Origin: Candidatus Protochlamydia naegleriophila
GTDB lineage: Bacteria; Chlamydiota; Chlamydiia; Chlamydiales; Parachlamydiaceae
Direction: 5' to 3'
Assembly (NCBI RefSeq): GCF_001499655.1
Contig: NZ_LN879502.1
Span: forward strand, 1,178,001 to 1,242,000
DNA length: 64,000 bases
This document shows, one piece after another, positions 35,531 through 45,318 of the stretch. How positions within the stretch are numbered: the first letter of the stretch is position 1; every line of letters begins with the position of its first letter. The translations under genes and the position numbers were made by a program. Below the pieces are notes generated by a model. The model saw only the letters and a program-made list of their open reading frames with translations. It searched no databases and was not told where the DNA came from.

Positions 35531-37135
35531 TTAAGAAAGAATGTCAACGAGTTGGTGGTCCGGATTTTGCTTGATAGCATACTGCTTTTCCCATTGCTCG
35601 CTAAATAAGACCATGGGGCGGTCAAAGCGGTCCTGAACGATGATGGCTGTCGTCGTTTTTTTGAATGTATCTTTATTGCCAAGTAGCCAAGCGCTGCATT
35701 GATAGGGGAGGGGGCTGACAAGTGTTTCTACGCCATACTCATCTTTTAATCTATACTGCATGACTTCGAATTGAAGCTGACCAACAGCGGCAAAAATTAA
35801 GTCTCCGCTAAGGTCAAAGGGCCTAAGCAATTGAATGGCTCCTTCGTCTGTTAGCTGTAAGACGCCTTTATCGAAAGACTTTCTTTTGCCCACATCTTTC
35901 GGTTGTACACGTGCAAAAATTTCAGGCTGAAATTGAGGGAGCGGTTTGAAGTTGAAGCCGCCAGTTAAAGAGATGGTATCTCCAATGGCAAAAACGCCGG
36001 GATTGATCACTCCAATCACATCACCCGCGTAAGCGATGTCGAGCGTCGTTCTCTCACCTGCCACCATTCCGTGGGGTCGTGATAAGCGGACTTCTCTACC
36101 TAAGCGATGGTGCTTGACGACTAAATCACGATCGAAGCGTCCGGAGCAAATCCGCAAGAATGCCATGCTGTCGCGATGTCGCTTATCCATATTGGCTTGC
36201 AATTTGAAAACGTAGGCGCTAAACGGTGTTTGAATGGGGTCGATTTCTACATCTTCGCCTTTATCGCTGTTGGCGAATCTTATGTGAGGAGAGGGTGCTA
36301 AATGGATAAAGGCATCGAAGAAGGGCTCAATACCGAAGTTTGTCAAGGCGGAAGCGAAAAAGACAGGTGTGACATCGCCTGCCAGGAAGTCGTTTTGGCA
36401 AAAAGGATTGCCGGCCATTTCAAGCAGTTCTAATTCTTGCAAGAGCTGTTGGTACTGTTCTTCTCCTAAGCGTTTTTTTACTCCTTCATCTTCTAAAGGA
36501 AGCCGGGCAATGCCTGCTTTTTGGGCTCCCCCAGCAGAAATTTTAGAGAAAAATAAACATTCACGTGTTGCGCAGTCAACGACTCCGCAGAAGTCCTTAC
36601 CAGCCCCGATGGGCCAGTTAAAGGGGGTGGAATGGATTTGTAAAACATTTTCAACCTCATGCATCAGGTCAAGAGGATCGCGACCTGGCATATCCATTTT
36701 ATTGATGAAGGTTAAGACTGGGATTTTGCGCAGACGGCACACTTCAAAAAGCTTGCGCGTTTGCCTTTCAACGCCTTTTGAGGCATCAATAACCATGATA
36801 GCGCAATCGGCGGCTGTCAATGTACGGTAAGTATCTTCTGAAAAGTCTTCGTGGCCAGGGGTATCGAGCACGTTGATAATAGTATCTTTATAGGTAAACT
36901 GCATGGCAGATGCCGTGATGGAAATCCCTCTTTCTTGTTCCATGGCCATCCAATCCGACGCAGCCGCCTTGCGTCCCTTACGGCCTCTCACCATTCCGGC
37001 TGTATGAATCATTCCAGAATAGAGAAGCAGTTTTTCAGTTAAAGTGGTTTTACCGGCGTCAGGGTGGCTGATAATTGCAAAGGTACGCCTTTTCTGGCAG
37101 GCTTCTGATAATTGCTGTATATCACTTGGTGTCAT
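35531..37135 (-). CDS. prfC: Peptide chain release factor 3
   Basis: RF3 is a ribosomal GTPase that recycles RF1/RF2 after termination. The G domain shows the P-loop SHPDAGKTTL (residues ~19-28), the GRKGRKAAASDWMAMEQERGIS switch I region, DTPGHEDFSEDTYRTL and NKMD. The later beta-barrel and C-terminal domains follow with PKDVGKRKSFDKG and VGQLQFEV. The total of 534 residues is normal for RF3, which distinguishes it from EF-G. It stands alone, convergent with the methyltransferase gene. Confidence 0.96.
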   Translation of the reverse strand: MTPSDIQQLSEACQKRRTFAIISHPDAGKTTLTEKLLLYSGMIHTAGMVRGRKGRKAAASDWMAMEQERGISITASAMQFTYKDTIINVLDTPGHEDFSEDTYRTLTAADCAIMVIDASKGVERQTRKLFEVCRLRKIPVLTFINKMDMPGRDPLDLMHEVENVLQIHSTPFNWPIGAGKDFCGVVDCATRECLFFSKISAGGAQKAGIARLPLEDEGVKKRLGEEQYQQLLQELELLEMAGNPFCQNDFLAGDVTPVFFASALTNFGIEPFFDAFIHLAPSPHIRFANSDKGEDVEIDPIQTPFSAYVFKLQANMDKRHRDSMAFLRICSGRFDRDLVVKHHRLGREVRLSRPHGMVAGERTTLDIAYAGDVIGVINPGVFAIGDTISLTGGFNFKPLPQFQPEIFARVQPKDVGKRKSFDKGVLQLTDEGAIQLLRPFDLSGDLIFAAVGQLQFEVMQYRLKDEYGVETLVSPLPYQCSAWLLGNKDTFKKTTTAIIVQDRFDRPMVLFSEQWEKQYAIKQNPDHQLVDILS

Positions 37136-37249
37136 AGAAATTTACCTAGTTTTTCTCAAAGAACAGGATGAATAAAGTCTTTTAGTATAAAGTTTTATGT
37201 TATTTAATTCATCCTTTTTAAGACCCTTTCTGGGGACCTAAAGTTCAGG

Positions 37250-39061
37250 TTAGGAAGCGTTCTTGGATTCCAATTCTTCCCACCGCTGGTAGAGAGAATC
37301 TAAAGTCGTGTGCTTTTGATCGAGTTCTTCACAGGCTTGTTGAAGTTTGTCAGCCTGGCTTGCCACTACGGGGTCGTGTATGAGGACTTCGAGTTTTTTG
37401 ATTTCCTCTTCGAGCTGCAAGATTTTTCCTTCGATCTGTTCCCACTCTCTTTTTTCTGAATAGCTCATTTTTTTGGAGCGGCTCTCCGCTGGACGGCTAG
37501 TTGAACTCTCTTTTTTTTCTTCTTTTTCTTTAGAGGGGGCTTGTTCGAGCCGCGCTTGGTGGTACTCCCATTGACGGTAATCGGCAAAAAGGGTTGCATC
37601 GCTTTCTGTTCCAAGTCCTAGAATCACGTTGGAGATTTGATCTAGCAAATAGCGATCGTGCGAAATGAGCACGATGGCCCCTGGAAAGTCGCTTAAGCTT
37701 TCTTCAAGAATTTCAAGGGTTGGAATGTCTAGGTCGTTGGTCGGCTCATCGAGTAATAAAATATCGGCAGGCTTAAGCATGAGGCGCGCTAAATGGACCC
37801 GAGCCTTTTCTCCTCCTGATAACTGTCCGAAAGGAAGGTCCAGACGGTCTGGACTGAATAGAAAGCGTCTGCACCACGAATTGACGTGGATGGGCTGACC
37901 ACGATAATATACGGTGTCGCCTTCAGGAGCCAATCCACGCCTTAAAGTTGTATCGTCTGGGAGCTGGGCACGGTGCTGGTCAAAATAAACAATTTTGATT
38001 CCATCCGCATATTTAACCGTCCCTTTGTCCGGTGAGAGCTCTCCCATCAATAAACGGAGCAAAGTTGTTTTGCCGCTGCCGTTCAATCCAACAATCCCAA
38101 GTCTTGTGCCAGGAGAAAGAGTTAGGTCGACTCCAGCAAAAAGCTGGCGCTCTCCCATGGATTTGGTAAGATTGGTTGCAACTAGTAATTTTTGAGTGTC
38201 GCGTTTGGTCGAGGAAAAGTCGATTTGCGTTTTTGTGTCTTTATTGCGAGTTTTGATGTCGTCCAGTTCTCCAATCAGCCGCTCTGCCTCTTGGATGCGC
38301 GACTGAGACTTTGTTGTACGTGCTTTAGGATTTTGCTTCAGCCATTCCACTTCCCGCCTAACTTTAGAAGCTAAAGAGCGCTCTTGCTGGACCTGGCCGC
38401 TTAAAAATTCATCCCTTTTCTCTAGGAAGGAACTGTAGGAGCCTTCAACGCTAAATAGCCCTTTGGGATAGCTCTTGTTGAGCTCGATCATGCGGGTCGT
38501 GATGTGTTCGAGAAAATAGCGGTCGTGGCTAATCACGATATAAGCAAAAGGAGCTGTTTTAAGAAACTTTTCGAGCCAAATGACCCCTTCTAAATCTAAG
38601 TGGTTAGTAGGTTCATCGAGCAGAAGGACGTCGGGCGATTTAACAAGTTCGACGGCCAAAGCCAATCGCTTTTTCCATCCCCCTGAAAGAGAAGGGGCGA
38701 GAGTTGTAAATTCTGTAAAGCCTAGTTTACTGAGGGTGATAATGGCTTGAGTTTCTCTTTCCTCGGCGCTTAAATGATGATCGTCGGCTAAGGCATTGCT
38801 CACAATGTCCTGTAATGAAAGCGCTGGAAAAATGGTTTCTTGAGGAATGTATCCGACCCGCAACGATCGGTTACGTGCAACAGTTCCTTCATCGGACGGT
38901 TCTATGCCTGCTAGGATTTTTAATAGCGTTGACTTGCCCGATCCATTTGGCCCAATTAATCCAATTTTATCACCGCGAAAAATTCCCAAAGCCATGTCTT
39001 TAAATAACAGGCGTGAGCTGAATGATTTGGTGAGCCCTTGGCAGCTTAAGAGTAATGTCAT
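37250..39061 (-). CDS. ABC-F family ATPase, Uup-like
   Basis: A soluble tandem ABC ATPase without transmembrane domains (ABC-F), probably acting on ribosomes or DNA intermediates. Both nucleotide-binding domains are complete: Walker A GPNGSGKST, signature LSGGWKKR, Walker B LLLDEPTNHLD; then GLNGSGKTT, LSGGEKARVHLARL and LLLDEPTNDLD. A C-terminal charged coiled coil (from KMSYSEKREWEQ) matches Uup more than EttA. The frame begins with a GTG at 39106, but the ATG at 39061 starts the domain in the usual place (MTLLLSCQGLTKSF) and is preferred, giving 603 residues. No strong ribosome-binding site is seen. Confidence 0.92.
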   Translation of the reverse strand: MTLLLSCQGLTKSFSSRLLFKDMALGIFRGDKIGLIGPNGSGKSTLLKILAGIEPSDEGTVARNRSLRVGYIPQETIFPALSLQDIVSNALADDHHLSAEERETQAIITLSKLGFTEFTTLAPSLSGGWKKRLALAVELVKSPDVLLLDEPTNHLDLEGVIWLEKFLKTAPFAYIVISHDRYFLEHITTRMIELNKSYPKGLFSVEGSYSSFLEKRDEFLSGQVQQERSLASKVRREVEWLKQNPKARTTKSQSRIQEAERLIGELDDIKTRNKDTKTQIDFSSTKRDTQKLLVATNLTKSMGERQLFAGVDLTLSPGTRLGIVGLNGSGKTTLLRLLMGELSPDKGTVKYADGIKIVYFDQHRAQLPDDTTLRRGLAPEGDTVYYRGQPIHVNSWCRRFLFSPDRLDLPFGQLSGGEKARVHLARLMLKPADILLLDEPTNDLDIPTLEILEESLSDFPGAIVLISHDRYLLDQISNVILGLGTESDATLFADYRQWEYHQARLEQAPSKEKEEKKESSTSRPAESRSKKMSYSEKREWEQIEGKILQLEEEIKKLEVLIHDPVVASQADKLQQACEELDQKHTTLDSLYQRWEELESKNAS

Positions 39062-39241
39062 AATAAAAATAGTGAATGTCGCAGCTTTTAATGAGGAAAT
39101 TATCACTAATTGCTGAATGGATTAAATAATTAATTAAATAGTAGTTTATCATAATAACAATTTTTGCCAATGAATGACAAGAAAAGAATAGGAAAGGCGT
39201 TTTTCTTTTATTCAGGGGCAATTGGCTTTGTGAATCTTTTT

Positions 39242-40783
39242 TCAATCAATATTTTTTAAAGCGTCTTGAGCCGGTTTTAAAGGGCTAATTGCTGGTCCAT
39301 TTAGAACATGACCATCTGTTGCAAAGCGAGAGCCATGGCAGGGGCAATCCCAGCTCTTTTCGCTTTGATTCCATTTGACAAAGCAGCCCAAGTGAGGGCA
39401 GACGGCAGAATAGCAATGCAAGCCTCCTTCTGAATCGCGGTAAATGGCATATTTTTTTAATCCCTTTCTAATAATCGCTCCTTCGCCGGAGTGGAGTTGG
39501 TTTAAACGGTCGATTTCACCAGGCATTAGCCACTCGCCGTATTGAGCTGCAACGTTTAGGTTTTCCTTTGTGAATTCTGTAAAAGCAGACAGTGTTTTGC
39601 GTGATGGGTCATAGAGATGAGCCCAGGGATTTTTTCTTTTCATGATTAAATCGGTTAAGAGCAATCCAGCAATGGTACTATGTGTTAAGCCATTGCCAGA
39701 GTCCCCAGTTGCAATGTAGACATTGTCGTCGTGAGGATTGCGTCCAATGAATGCTAAGCCATCTATTGTTTCAATAATTTGGCCTGACCAGTAAAATTCA
39801 ACCTTGCTCATATTCGGGAAGCGCTCTTTTGCCCAGTTCTCGAGAATGAGATATTTTTCTGAGGGATGCTCTTCCTGTCCTGTTTTATGATCTTCTCCGC
39901 CGATGATAATCCAGTCGCTTTCTTCGTCGCTCGGATGTGAATACAAGCGGATATAGTGATAGGGGTCCAGAGTGTCATAGTACAAGGCCCTTGGAATAGA
40001 TCCTTTTGGAATGCGTGCTGCTATGACGTAGGTTCGATAGGAAGCTTGTTTAGTATGAATAAAAAAGCGATCATTGATGGGTGTATTAGTTGCGACAATG
40101 ACTTGTCTGGCAGAAATTTCATGGTTTTCTTCGGTAATGATGCGGCAAATAGATCCATCGATTACTTGCGTAACAGTCGTATGGGAAAAGATTTTCCCTC
40201 CCATTCGTTCGATCGCTTTAATCAAACCCAATAAATATTTCATAACGTGGAATTGGGCTTGATGAGGACAGCGCAAGCAGGGGCCTGTGTCGAAGTGGGG
40301 AAAGGGCGCCTGCTCAAGGCGCTCAACCGGCATATTCAATTTCTGCAGGGTGGCAAATTCTTTAGTTAGAATGCAGGGAGGATCCTCTGGAGCCCGAAAC
40401 AAATAGGCATCGAGTTCTTTAAAATCACATTCGATGTTTTCTTCTTCGATGATTTTTTTAACTGTTTTGATGGCCTCTAAATGGCTCTGAGCAGCTAAAT
40501 AAGCGCCCTCTAGCCCTAATAGACGTTCAAGCTCGTAAAAGCGATCATCTAAAAGCCAAGCCAAGTGACCGGTAGTGTGGGAAGTTTCTCCCGAGCCTAT
40601 TAAACCACTTTCTAAAACGGTGACAGCCAGCCCTTCTTTGCAGAGTAAATAAGCGCAAGTGAGCCCGGCAATGCCTGCTCCGACGATGCAGACGTCTGTT
40701 GCAAGTGAATGATTGAGCGAAGCGAAGGAGGGGAGCTCTTCTTCCATCCATATTGAAATGCTTTTGTTTTTATCTATGGACAT
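39242..40783 (-). CDS. FAD-dependent oxidoreductase with C-terminal Rieske domain
   Basis: A 513-residue flavoprotein: N-terminal DAO-type FAD domain with the dinucleotide motif VCIVGAGIAGLTCAYLL (residues ~31-47), the GSGETSHTTGHL loop, and a C-terminal GDSGNGLTHSTIAG FAD motif. It is fused to a Rieske [2Fe-2S] domain at residues ~435-510 whose two cluster motifs CPHLGC and CPCHGS are intact. The layout matches the YhfW-type bacterial family of unknown substrate. The Rieske centre implies electron transfer to or from the flavin. The pirin gene, another redox-associated protein, starts divergently 200 bases upstream, which may reflect a shared stress response. Confidence 0.9.
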   Translation of the reverse strand: MSIDKNKSISIWMEEELPSFASLNHSLATDVCIVGAGIAGLTCAYLLCKEGLAVTVLESGLIGSGETSHTTGHLAWLLDDRFYELERLLGLEGAYLAAQSHLEAIKTVKKIIEEENIECDFKELDAYLFRAPEDPPCILTKEFATLQKLNMPVERLEQAPFPHFDTGPCLRCPHQAQFHVMKYLLGLIKAIERMGGKIFSHTTVTQVIDGSICRIITEENHEISARQVIVATNTPINDRFFIHTKQASYRTYVIAARIPKGSIPRALYYDTLDPYHYIRLYSHPSDEESDWIIIGGEDHKTGQEEHPSEKYLILENWAKERFPNMSKVEFYWSGQIIETIDGLAFIGRNPHDDNVYIATGDSGNGLTHSTIAGLLLTDLIMKRKNPWAHLYDPSRKTLSAFTEFTKENLNVAAQYGEWLMPGEIDRLNQLHSGEGAIIRKGLKKYAIYRDSEGGLHCYSAVCPHLGCFVKWNQSEKSWDCPCHGSRFATDGHVLNGPAISPLKPAQDALKNID

Positions 40784-40982
40784 AGGATTCCCTTTCTGTA
40801 TGATGATAAATCACTTAAGACATTTAGTCAGAAAGATTCAAATCTGCAATCTAGTCGATTTTTTATAAAAACAGAAATTATTTTTTATAATCTTTTTTTG
40901 TCTCTCTTTCTAAAAAAAAACTGATCGTGTTAAATGTTGGATCGGCCTATAAAAATCACGACTGAGTCTTTATGAGGTGTAT

Positions 40983-41684
40983 ATGACTGGCGAAATTCGG
41001 CGCGCGTCGCAAAGAGGCTATTTTGATTATGGGTGGTTAAAAACGTTTCACACCTTTTCATTTGGCGAGTATCATGACCCAGATAAAATGGGATTTCGCT
41101 CCCTTCGCGTCATTAATGAGAATTGGCTGAATCCAGCCGTCGGCTTTCCTGTAAAAATTCATCAGGATATGGAAATATTTTCGATTATCTTGGAAGGCGG
41201 CGTGTCTCATCAGGATAGCTTAGGGAATGGCTCAATTATGCGAGCGGGCCATATTCAACTTATGTCTGCCGGTCGAGGCTTAGAACATAGCGAATTTAAT
41301 GCGTCTGATAGAGACAGCGCCCATTTCTATCAATTCTGGATCACTCCCTCTCAGAAAAAGCTAAAGCCAAGTTATCAGTCGAAATTCTTAGATCCTGCCA
41401 CAAGGCAGAACCAATGGTGTTTGATTCTGTCTAAAGATGGGCGAGAGGGGTCATTGCAGATCAACCAGGATGTTTCAGTCTATCTATCCAATTTAAGCCC
41501 AGGCGTGGAATTGAAGATGGAACTTGAACCTAATCGCTATGGTTGGCTGCAAGTCATGGAAGGGAAGATTGTGTGGGACGGAAAAGAACTGGAAGATGGA
41601 GATGGAGCAGCGATTAGCCGTTCAGAAATGCTCCAATTAAAGGCCTTGAAGACAAGCAGAATCATATTCTTTGATCTGGATTAG
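40983..41684 (+). CDS. Pirin family protein
   Basis: A cupin-fold pirin of 234 residues. The family signature is clear: RGYFDYGWLKTFHTFSFG at residues ~12-29, then SLRVINEN, HQDMEIFSIILEG and the metal-site histidines and glutamate in SAGRGLEHSEFN. Some relatives have quercetin 2,3-dioxygenase activity; others bind transcription factors. The frame opens with GTG at 40977, but ATG 40983 has GAGGTG a few bases upstream and is preferred. It is divergent from the FAD/Rieske gene. Confidence 0.92.
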   Translation: MTGEIRRASQRGYFDYGWLKTFHTFSFGEYHDPDKMGFRSLRVINENWLNPAVGFPVKIHQDMEIFSIILEGGVSHQDSLGNGSIMRAGHIQLMSAGRGLEHSEFNASDRDSAHFYQFWITPSQKKLKPSYQSKFLDPATRQNQWCLILSKDGREGSLQINQDVSVYLSNLSPGVELKMELEPNRYGWLQVMEGKIVWDGKELEDGDGAAISRSEMLQLKALKTSRIIFFDLD

Positions 41685-41770
41685 CCATGTGCCGACTATA
41701 ACTAGAATGCGTAAAATTAGTCGCCAGAGGCAATTTGGGTAGGCAAAATTCGGGACCTTGTGAAAGTGTC

Positions 41771-42532
41771 TTAAGAGCTTGAATGACTAGTAAAAGTGCC
41801 TCGCTTTTTCGGAGGCAACAAAATGCCTTGTTCTTTAATCAAGCAGCACTTTGTTAGAAGTTCTCTTAGCAAAAGGAAATAGGCTTTGATTTTAGGCGTT
41901 AAGACGGCACCGCGCTGAGTTTTAATTTTCGACTTAAGCGTGTTGACAATTCTTAAATCTAAATCAGACGCTTGAGCTGTCTTATCGAGCCATCCATCAA
42001 TTGCATGTTGCAGACACTCAGCAGCTTTCCATTGCTGTTCGCTTAGAGGGTGGATGATTTTCAATGTGATGGCTGAATTGAAGGGAAAGTCTCCATCTAA
42101 CATGCCCATTTGTATGAATTGAGCATGGATCAATAGTTGAATTTTCCAGTCTATGGAATTGATTTCTTTTAATTCATTCTTGTGATTGCGCAGAGACATT
42201 GTTTTATTGGAGGTCGAGATGGCGACGATTTCACCTTCTTCATTTAAAGCCAAATAATAGTTAATCCGGCAAGGCAGCGAAGCGTTATGTAGAGGATGAA
42301 AAGAGCATAAATATGTCCTTAGTCGGGTTAGCTGCTCTTGACCTGGCTTGCGAATGTGGAAATCTTGGACTGATTGCTCGCTCTCTACATTCGTTTGGCA
42401 AATGCGACTATCGCTTAAAATCAGGCTGGGAGAGGCGGGATATTGTCCATTCTTTTGAGAGGAGGATAAAAGAGGATTTTCCTGTAAATCTTGTGAAATT
42501 GAGCCTGTGTATAGGTTATTAGTAGCTTGCAT
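41771..42532 (-). CDS. Paralogue of the neighbouring F-box protein, lacking the F-box
   Basis: A 253-residue unknown protein whose last ~170 residues align by eye with the C-terminal part of the F-box protein encoded just upstream. Shared blocks are YYLALNEEGEI/YFLALNDEGRL, DWKIQLLIHAQFIQ/EWKVSLLVHSQFVQ, MLDGDFPFNSAITLKI/TLDGHYPINAAIELKV, and KIKAYFLLLREL/DVKAYFVFFREL with IKEQGILL/IQEHGILF. The F-box stretch is replaced here by a 70-residue Ser/Gln-rich segment. A local duplication followed by loss of the F-box is likely. The shared domain is not one I recognise; it may be the substrate-binding part. Confidence 0.7.
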   Translation of the reverse strand: MQATNNLYTGSISQDLQENPLLSSSQKNGQYPASPSLILSDSRICQTNVESEQSVQDFHIRKPGQEQLTRLRTYLCSFHPLHNASLPCRINYYLALNEEGEIVAISTSNKTMSLRNHKNELKEINSIDWKIQLLIHAQFIQMGMLDGDFPFNSAITLKIIHPLSEQQWKAAECLQHAIDGWLDKTAQASDLDLRIVNTLKSKIKTQRGAVLTPKIKAYFLLLRELLTKCCLIKEQGILLPPKKRGTFTSHSSS

Positions 42533-42707
42533 TTTTCCTCCTTTCCTTAGTTTGATAATTTATCAAGTACTTAACGCTAATGATGAGCAGAGGAATAAGT
42601 AAAAATGGGCGTTTTGCAAAAAATAGCGAGTCACAAGCCGAAGAATTTAAAAAAAGCTCAAAACTAAATTGTTAACTGATTAATTGATAACGGTCAAGGA
42701 TTAATCT

Positions 42708-43718
42708 TTAAACATCCTCTAAATGAGAGTTTTCCAAATCATTAAACAGGATGCCATGCTCTTGGATAAACTTAAAGCGTTCGGGAAGTTCTCTAAAAAA
42801 AACGAAATAGGCCTTCACGTCTGGTGTAATGAGTCCTTCTCCTCCTCGCACGCCTTCTATGGTGGTCTTAGGAGTAAAATGGCCGGCTAATGCTTTGGCA
42901 ACTTTGGCGTCAAGGTCTTCAGCCTTAGCGGTCGTTTTTAGCCAGCTTTTAATTTGATCATTCAATTGATTGATTCTTCTCGTTTGCAGAGGCGTAAGCG
43001 ACGAAAGAACTTTTAATTCGATCGCAGCGTTAATTGGATAGTGACCATCCAGTGTCGCATGTTGGACAAATTGAGAATGAACGAGCAGGCTGACTTTCCA
43101 CTCTTCTGCCGCAATCGTTTGAGGCGTGCCAGCTGCATCTTTTAAATTGAGGGGTTTTTTAAAATAGGCAATAGCCCTTAATCTTCCTTCATCATTGAGG
43201 GCTAAAAAATAGGAGTGGGCGGCAGACGTTATCCGTTGTTGTCTTGGAAAAGAAGCGCATGCATGCTTGCGAATAAATTGAATGGATTTGTTCTTCCAGA
43301 ATAGTTCCGTTTGGTAAAGAGAGCGCCAATTAATTGTTTGTTCCTCTTTTTCGGGAATTAGGGACAGGCAGTCTGAGAAATCTATTTGGACATGCTTTTT
43401 CCAAAGCCAATTCGTTTGGCAAAGGCTGTAGAGTTCTTGGCATGTCTGTCCCACTTGATCCAATTCAGCAGGTTTCAAATGAGAAAAAATTTTCAGCAGA
43501 AGGTCTGAAATGAGAGGGAGGGGCTCGTATGCATTTTCCTCCTTCTTTGCAGCCTCGACCTGTAGCTCATCCAGGTTTGAGGACTGATTCTGTGAAACTT
43601 CTTGGTTTGATGATTGATTCATTGCATTTTGATTGCTCTTTAAAAGGGAGCTGTCAGGCTCTGTGCTAAAAGCATGCGGAGTTGATGATAGCGCATTAAA
43701 ATAGCTCATAAATCTCAT
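42708..43718 (-). CDS. F-box domain protein, candidate host-directed effector
   Basis: A 336-residue protein with a polar, Ser/Asn/Gln-rich N-terminus (1-60) and an F-box at residues ~65-110 (PLISDLLLKIFSHLKPAELD then QVGQTCQELYSLCQTNWLW). The C-terminal ~180-residue domain is shared with the adjacent gene. F-box proteins recruit substrates to eukaryotic SCF ubiquitin ligases through Skp1. Bacteria have no such machinery, so the protein most likely acts in the host after secretion, as known for Legionella and environmental chlamydiae. No Sec signal is present, consistent with type III export. The start is ATG 43718 or 43709. Confidence 0.85.
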   Translation of the reverse strand: MRFMSYFNALSSTPHAFSTEPDSSLLKSNQNAMNQSSNQEVSQNQSSNLDELQVEAAKKEENAYEPLPLISDLLLKIFSHLKPAELDQVGQTCQELYSLCQTNWLWKKHVQIDFSDCLSLIPEKEEQTINWRSLYQTELFWKNKSIQFIRKHACASFPRQQRITSAAHSYFLALNDEGRLRAIAYFKKPLNLKDAAGTPQTIAAEEWKVSLLVHSQFVQHATLDGHYPINAAIELKVLSSLTPLQTRRINQLNDQIKSWLKTTAKAEDLDAKVAKALAGHFTPKTTIEGVRGGEGLITPDVKAYFVFFRELPERFKFIQEHGILFNDLENSHLEDV

Positions 43719-43851
43719 TTTCCCATAAATTTGATGCTTACTTGCACAATCAAAAAATTAACATCCCTTTAGACGTCTATCCCAAGAAACTAGCCGCTAT
43801 AAAGGCTCGTTTCTGAGGGGCGCAAGCCTTGTTTGCGAGCTTAAGAGTGCT

Positions 43852-45318
43852 TTAATGAACTCTTACAAAGTCGATGAAGCCATTTTCTATATCCAGATTT
43901 GTGAGTTTGACGCGAATTTGGTCACCGACATCCTTATGTTCGTATCCTTTAACAAGTTTGCCTTCGACAGGAGGGTGAAGAATTCGCACCCAGGTTCCTT
44001 TTACGCTTGCACCTGTTACAATTGCATCAAACACCTCTCCGAATTTTGAGTAAAGAAGAAGAATAGCGGCAGATTTTCTCATTTTACGCTCAACCTTTTC
44101 GGCTTCATCTTCTTTTATAGTGCAGTGTTTAGCTAGCTTTTCTAGTTCTTTCGAAGGATAGGGAAGGGACTTGTTTTCAAGCGCTGATTTGAGAATGCGC
44201 TGAGTGATAAGATCCGGATAGCGCCTGTTTGGAGCTGTTGAATGGGTATAGTCTCTTAAAGCCAATCCAAAATGACCAATTGGCATATCATTTGGATATT
44301 CAACGATGTATTCACCGTTACCGAGAAGCTTTATGATTGTCAGGGAAAGATCGGGGAAATGAAGGGGATCAAGCGAGCGACGCTTGATCAAAAACAGATC
44401 CAATGCTTTCGAGTCTGGTTCATCGGGAAGCTTTTCGCCCAGTTCTTTTGCAATTTCTACGATGCGGTCCCATCTCTTGGGAACCCTAACAATGCGCCTA
44501 AAAGAAGGAAGTTCGCGGTTTTTTAAAAAAATAGCTGTTGAAGTATTAGCTGCAATCATAAAGTCTTCGATTAAATCGCGGGCCCGATTTTTTTTAGCAA
44601 TTTTGATGTCGACGATGCGATGATTTTGAACAACAGCTTGAGGCTCCAGAGTCTCTAAAGTAAGCGCTCCATGATAGTGACGGTATTGCTTTAAGAGCGT
44701 AGTAATCTGATCTTGAAGGCGGAGTTGCGCTTCCATGCCAGCGACCTCTCCGATTTTGTTAGGCATGGGCTCAGTGCCATCAAGCCATGCTGCGACGCTA
44801 TTATAGGCAAGTTTGGCATGATTGTAGACAAGCGCCTGGTAAAGGGTGTGTGCCCCCAAAGATCCATCAGCATTTACCTCAACTTCAACAACTATTGCTA
44901 ATCGGTCTTGGCCTTCATTTAACGAAGTAAGATCGGTTGAAAATCGCTCTGGAAGCATTGAAAATACTTTTGTCGGAGTATAGACAGACACCGTATTGTA
45001 TTGGGCATGGCGGTCGACCAAGGAATTTTTAGGAACGCGTTCATCGACGTCTGCAATGGCAATAAAAATTCGAAATCGCCCTTCATCAAGGCTTTCAGCA
45101 TACGTGAGCTGGTCTAAGTCCCTTGAGTCATCGTTGTCGATCGAACACCAAAGTAACTGCCTCGCATCTTTTGTAGAAGGAGGGAAAGAAATAGCCTCAG
45201 GTGCTTGATCAGCTGCTTTTTGAACATCCGAGGAAAATTCTGTTAAAAGATCTCGTTCCCGCATAGCTGTTTTGGCAAGCTCTGTTAAATCGATGGCTGG
45301 TTGTCCTTGAAATGTCAT
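43852..45318 (-). CDS. RNB-domain exoribonuclease (RNase II/R family)
   Basis: A 3'-5' exoribonuclease of 488 residues with one central RNB domain. The catalytic motif reads SIDNDDSRDLDQL near residue 55, followed by FIAIADVDERV and the later HSTAPNRRYPDLITQR block. A short S1-like C-terminal region (GASVKGTWVRI... DQIRVKL) ends it. No N-terminal cold-shock domains are present, so it is shorter than RNase R. In RNase II the four active-site aspartates end D-x-D-D; here the last is Gln, as in a subgroup of short RNB proteins. The frame extends to 45432, but ATG 45318 has AAGGA upstream and starts at a sensible place. Confidence 0.88.
   Translation of the reverse strand: MTFQGQPAIDLTELAKTAMRERDLLTEFSSDVQKAADQAPEAISFPPSTKDARQLLWCSIDNDDSRDLDQLTYAESLDEGRFRIFIAIADVDERVPKNSLVDRHAQYNTVSVYTPTKVFSMLPERFSTDLTSLNEGQDRLAIVVEVEVNADGSLGAHTLYQALVYNHAKLAYNSVAAWLDGTEPMPNKIGEVAGMEAQLRLQDQITTLLKQYRHYHGALTLETLEPQAVVQNHRIVDIKIAKKNRARDLIEDFMIAANTSTAIFLKNRELPSFRRIVRVPKRWDRIVEIAKELGEKLPDEPDSKALDLFLIKRRSLDPLHFPDLSLTIIKLLGNGEYIVEYPNDMPIGHFGLALRDYTHSTAPNRRYPDLITQRILKSALENKSLPYPSKELEKLAKHCTIKEDEAEKVERKMRKSAAILLLYSKFGEVFDAIVTGASVKGTWVRILHPPVEGKLVKGYEHKDVGDQIRVKLTNLDIENGFIDFVRVH

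Noticed and set aside
36369-36830. A 153-codon plus-strand open frame antisense to prfC
   Set aside because: It is a shadow of the RF3 G domain on the opposite strand and has no independent support.
35531-37135. Elongation factor G or a tetracycline-resistance-type GTPase
   Set aside because: The length of 534 residues, the SHPDAGKTTL loop and the downstream domains match RF3 and are too short for EF-G.
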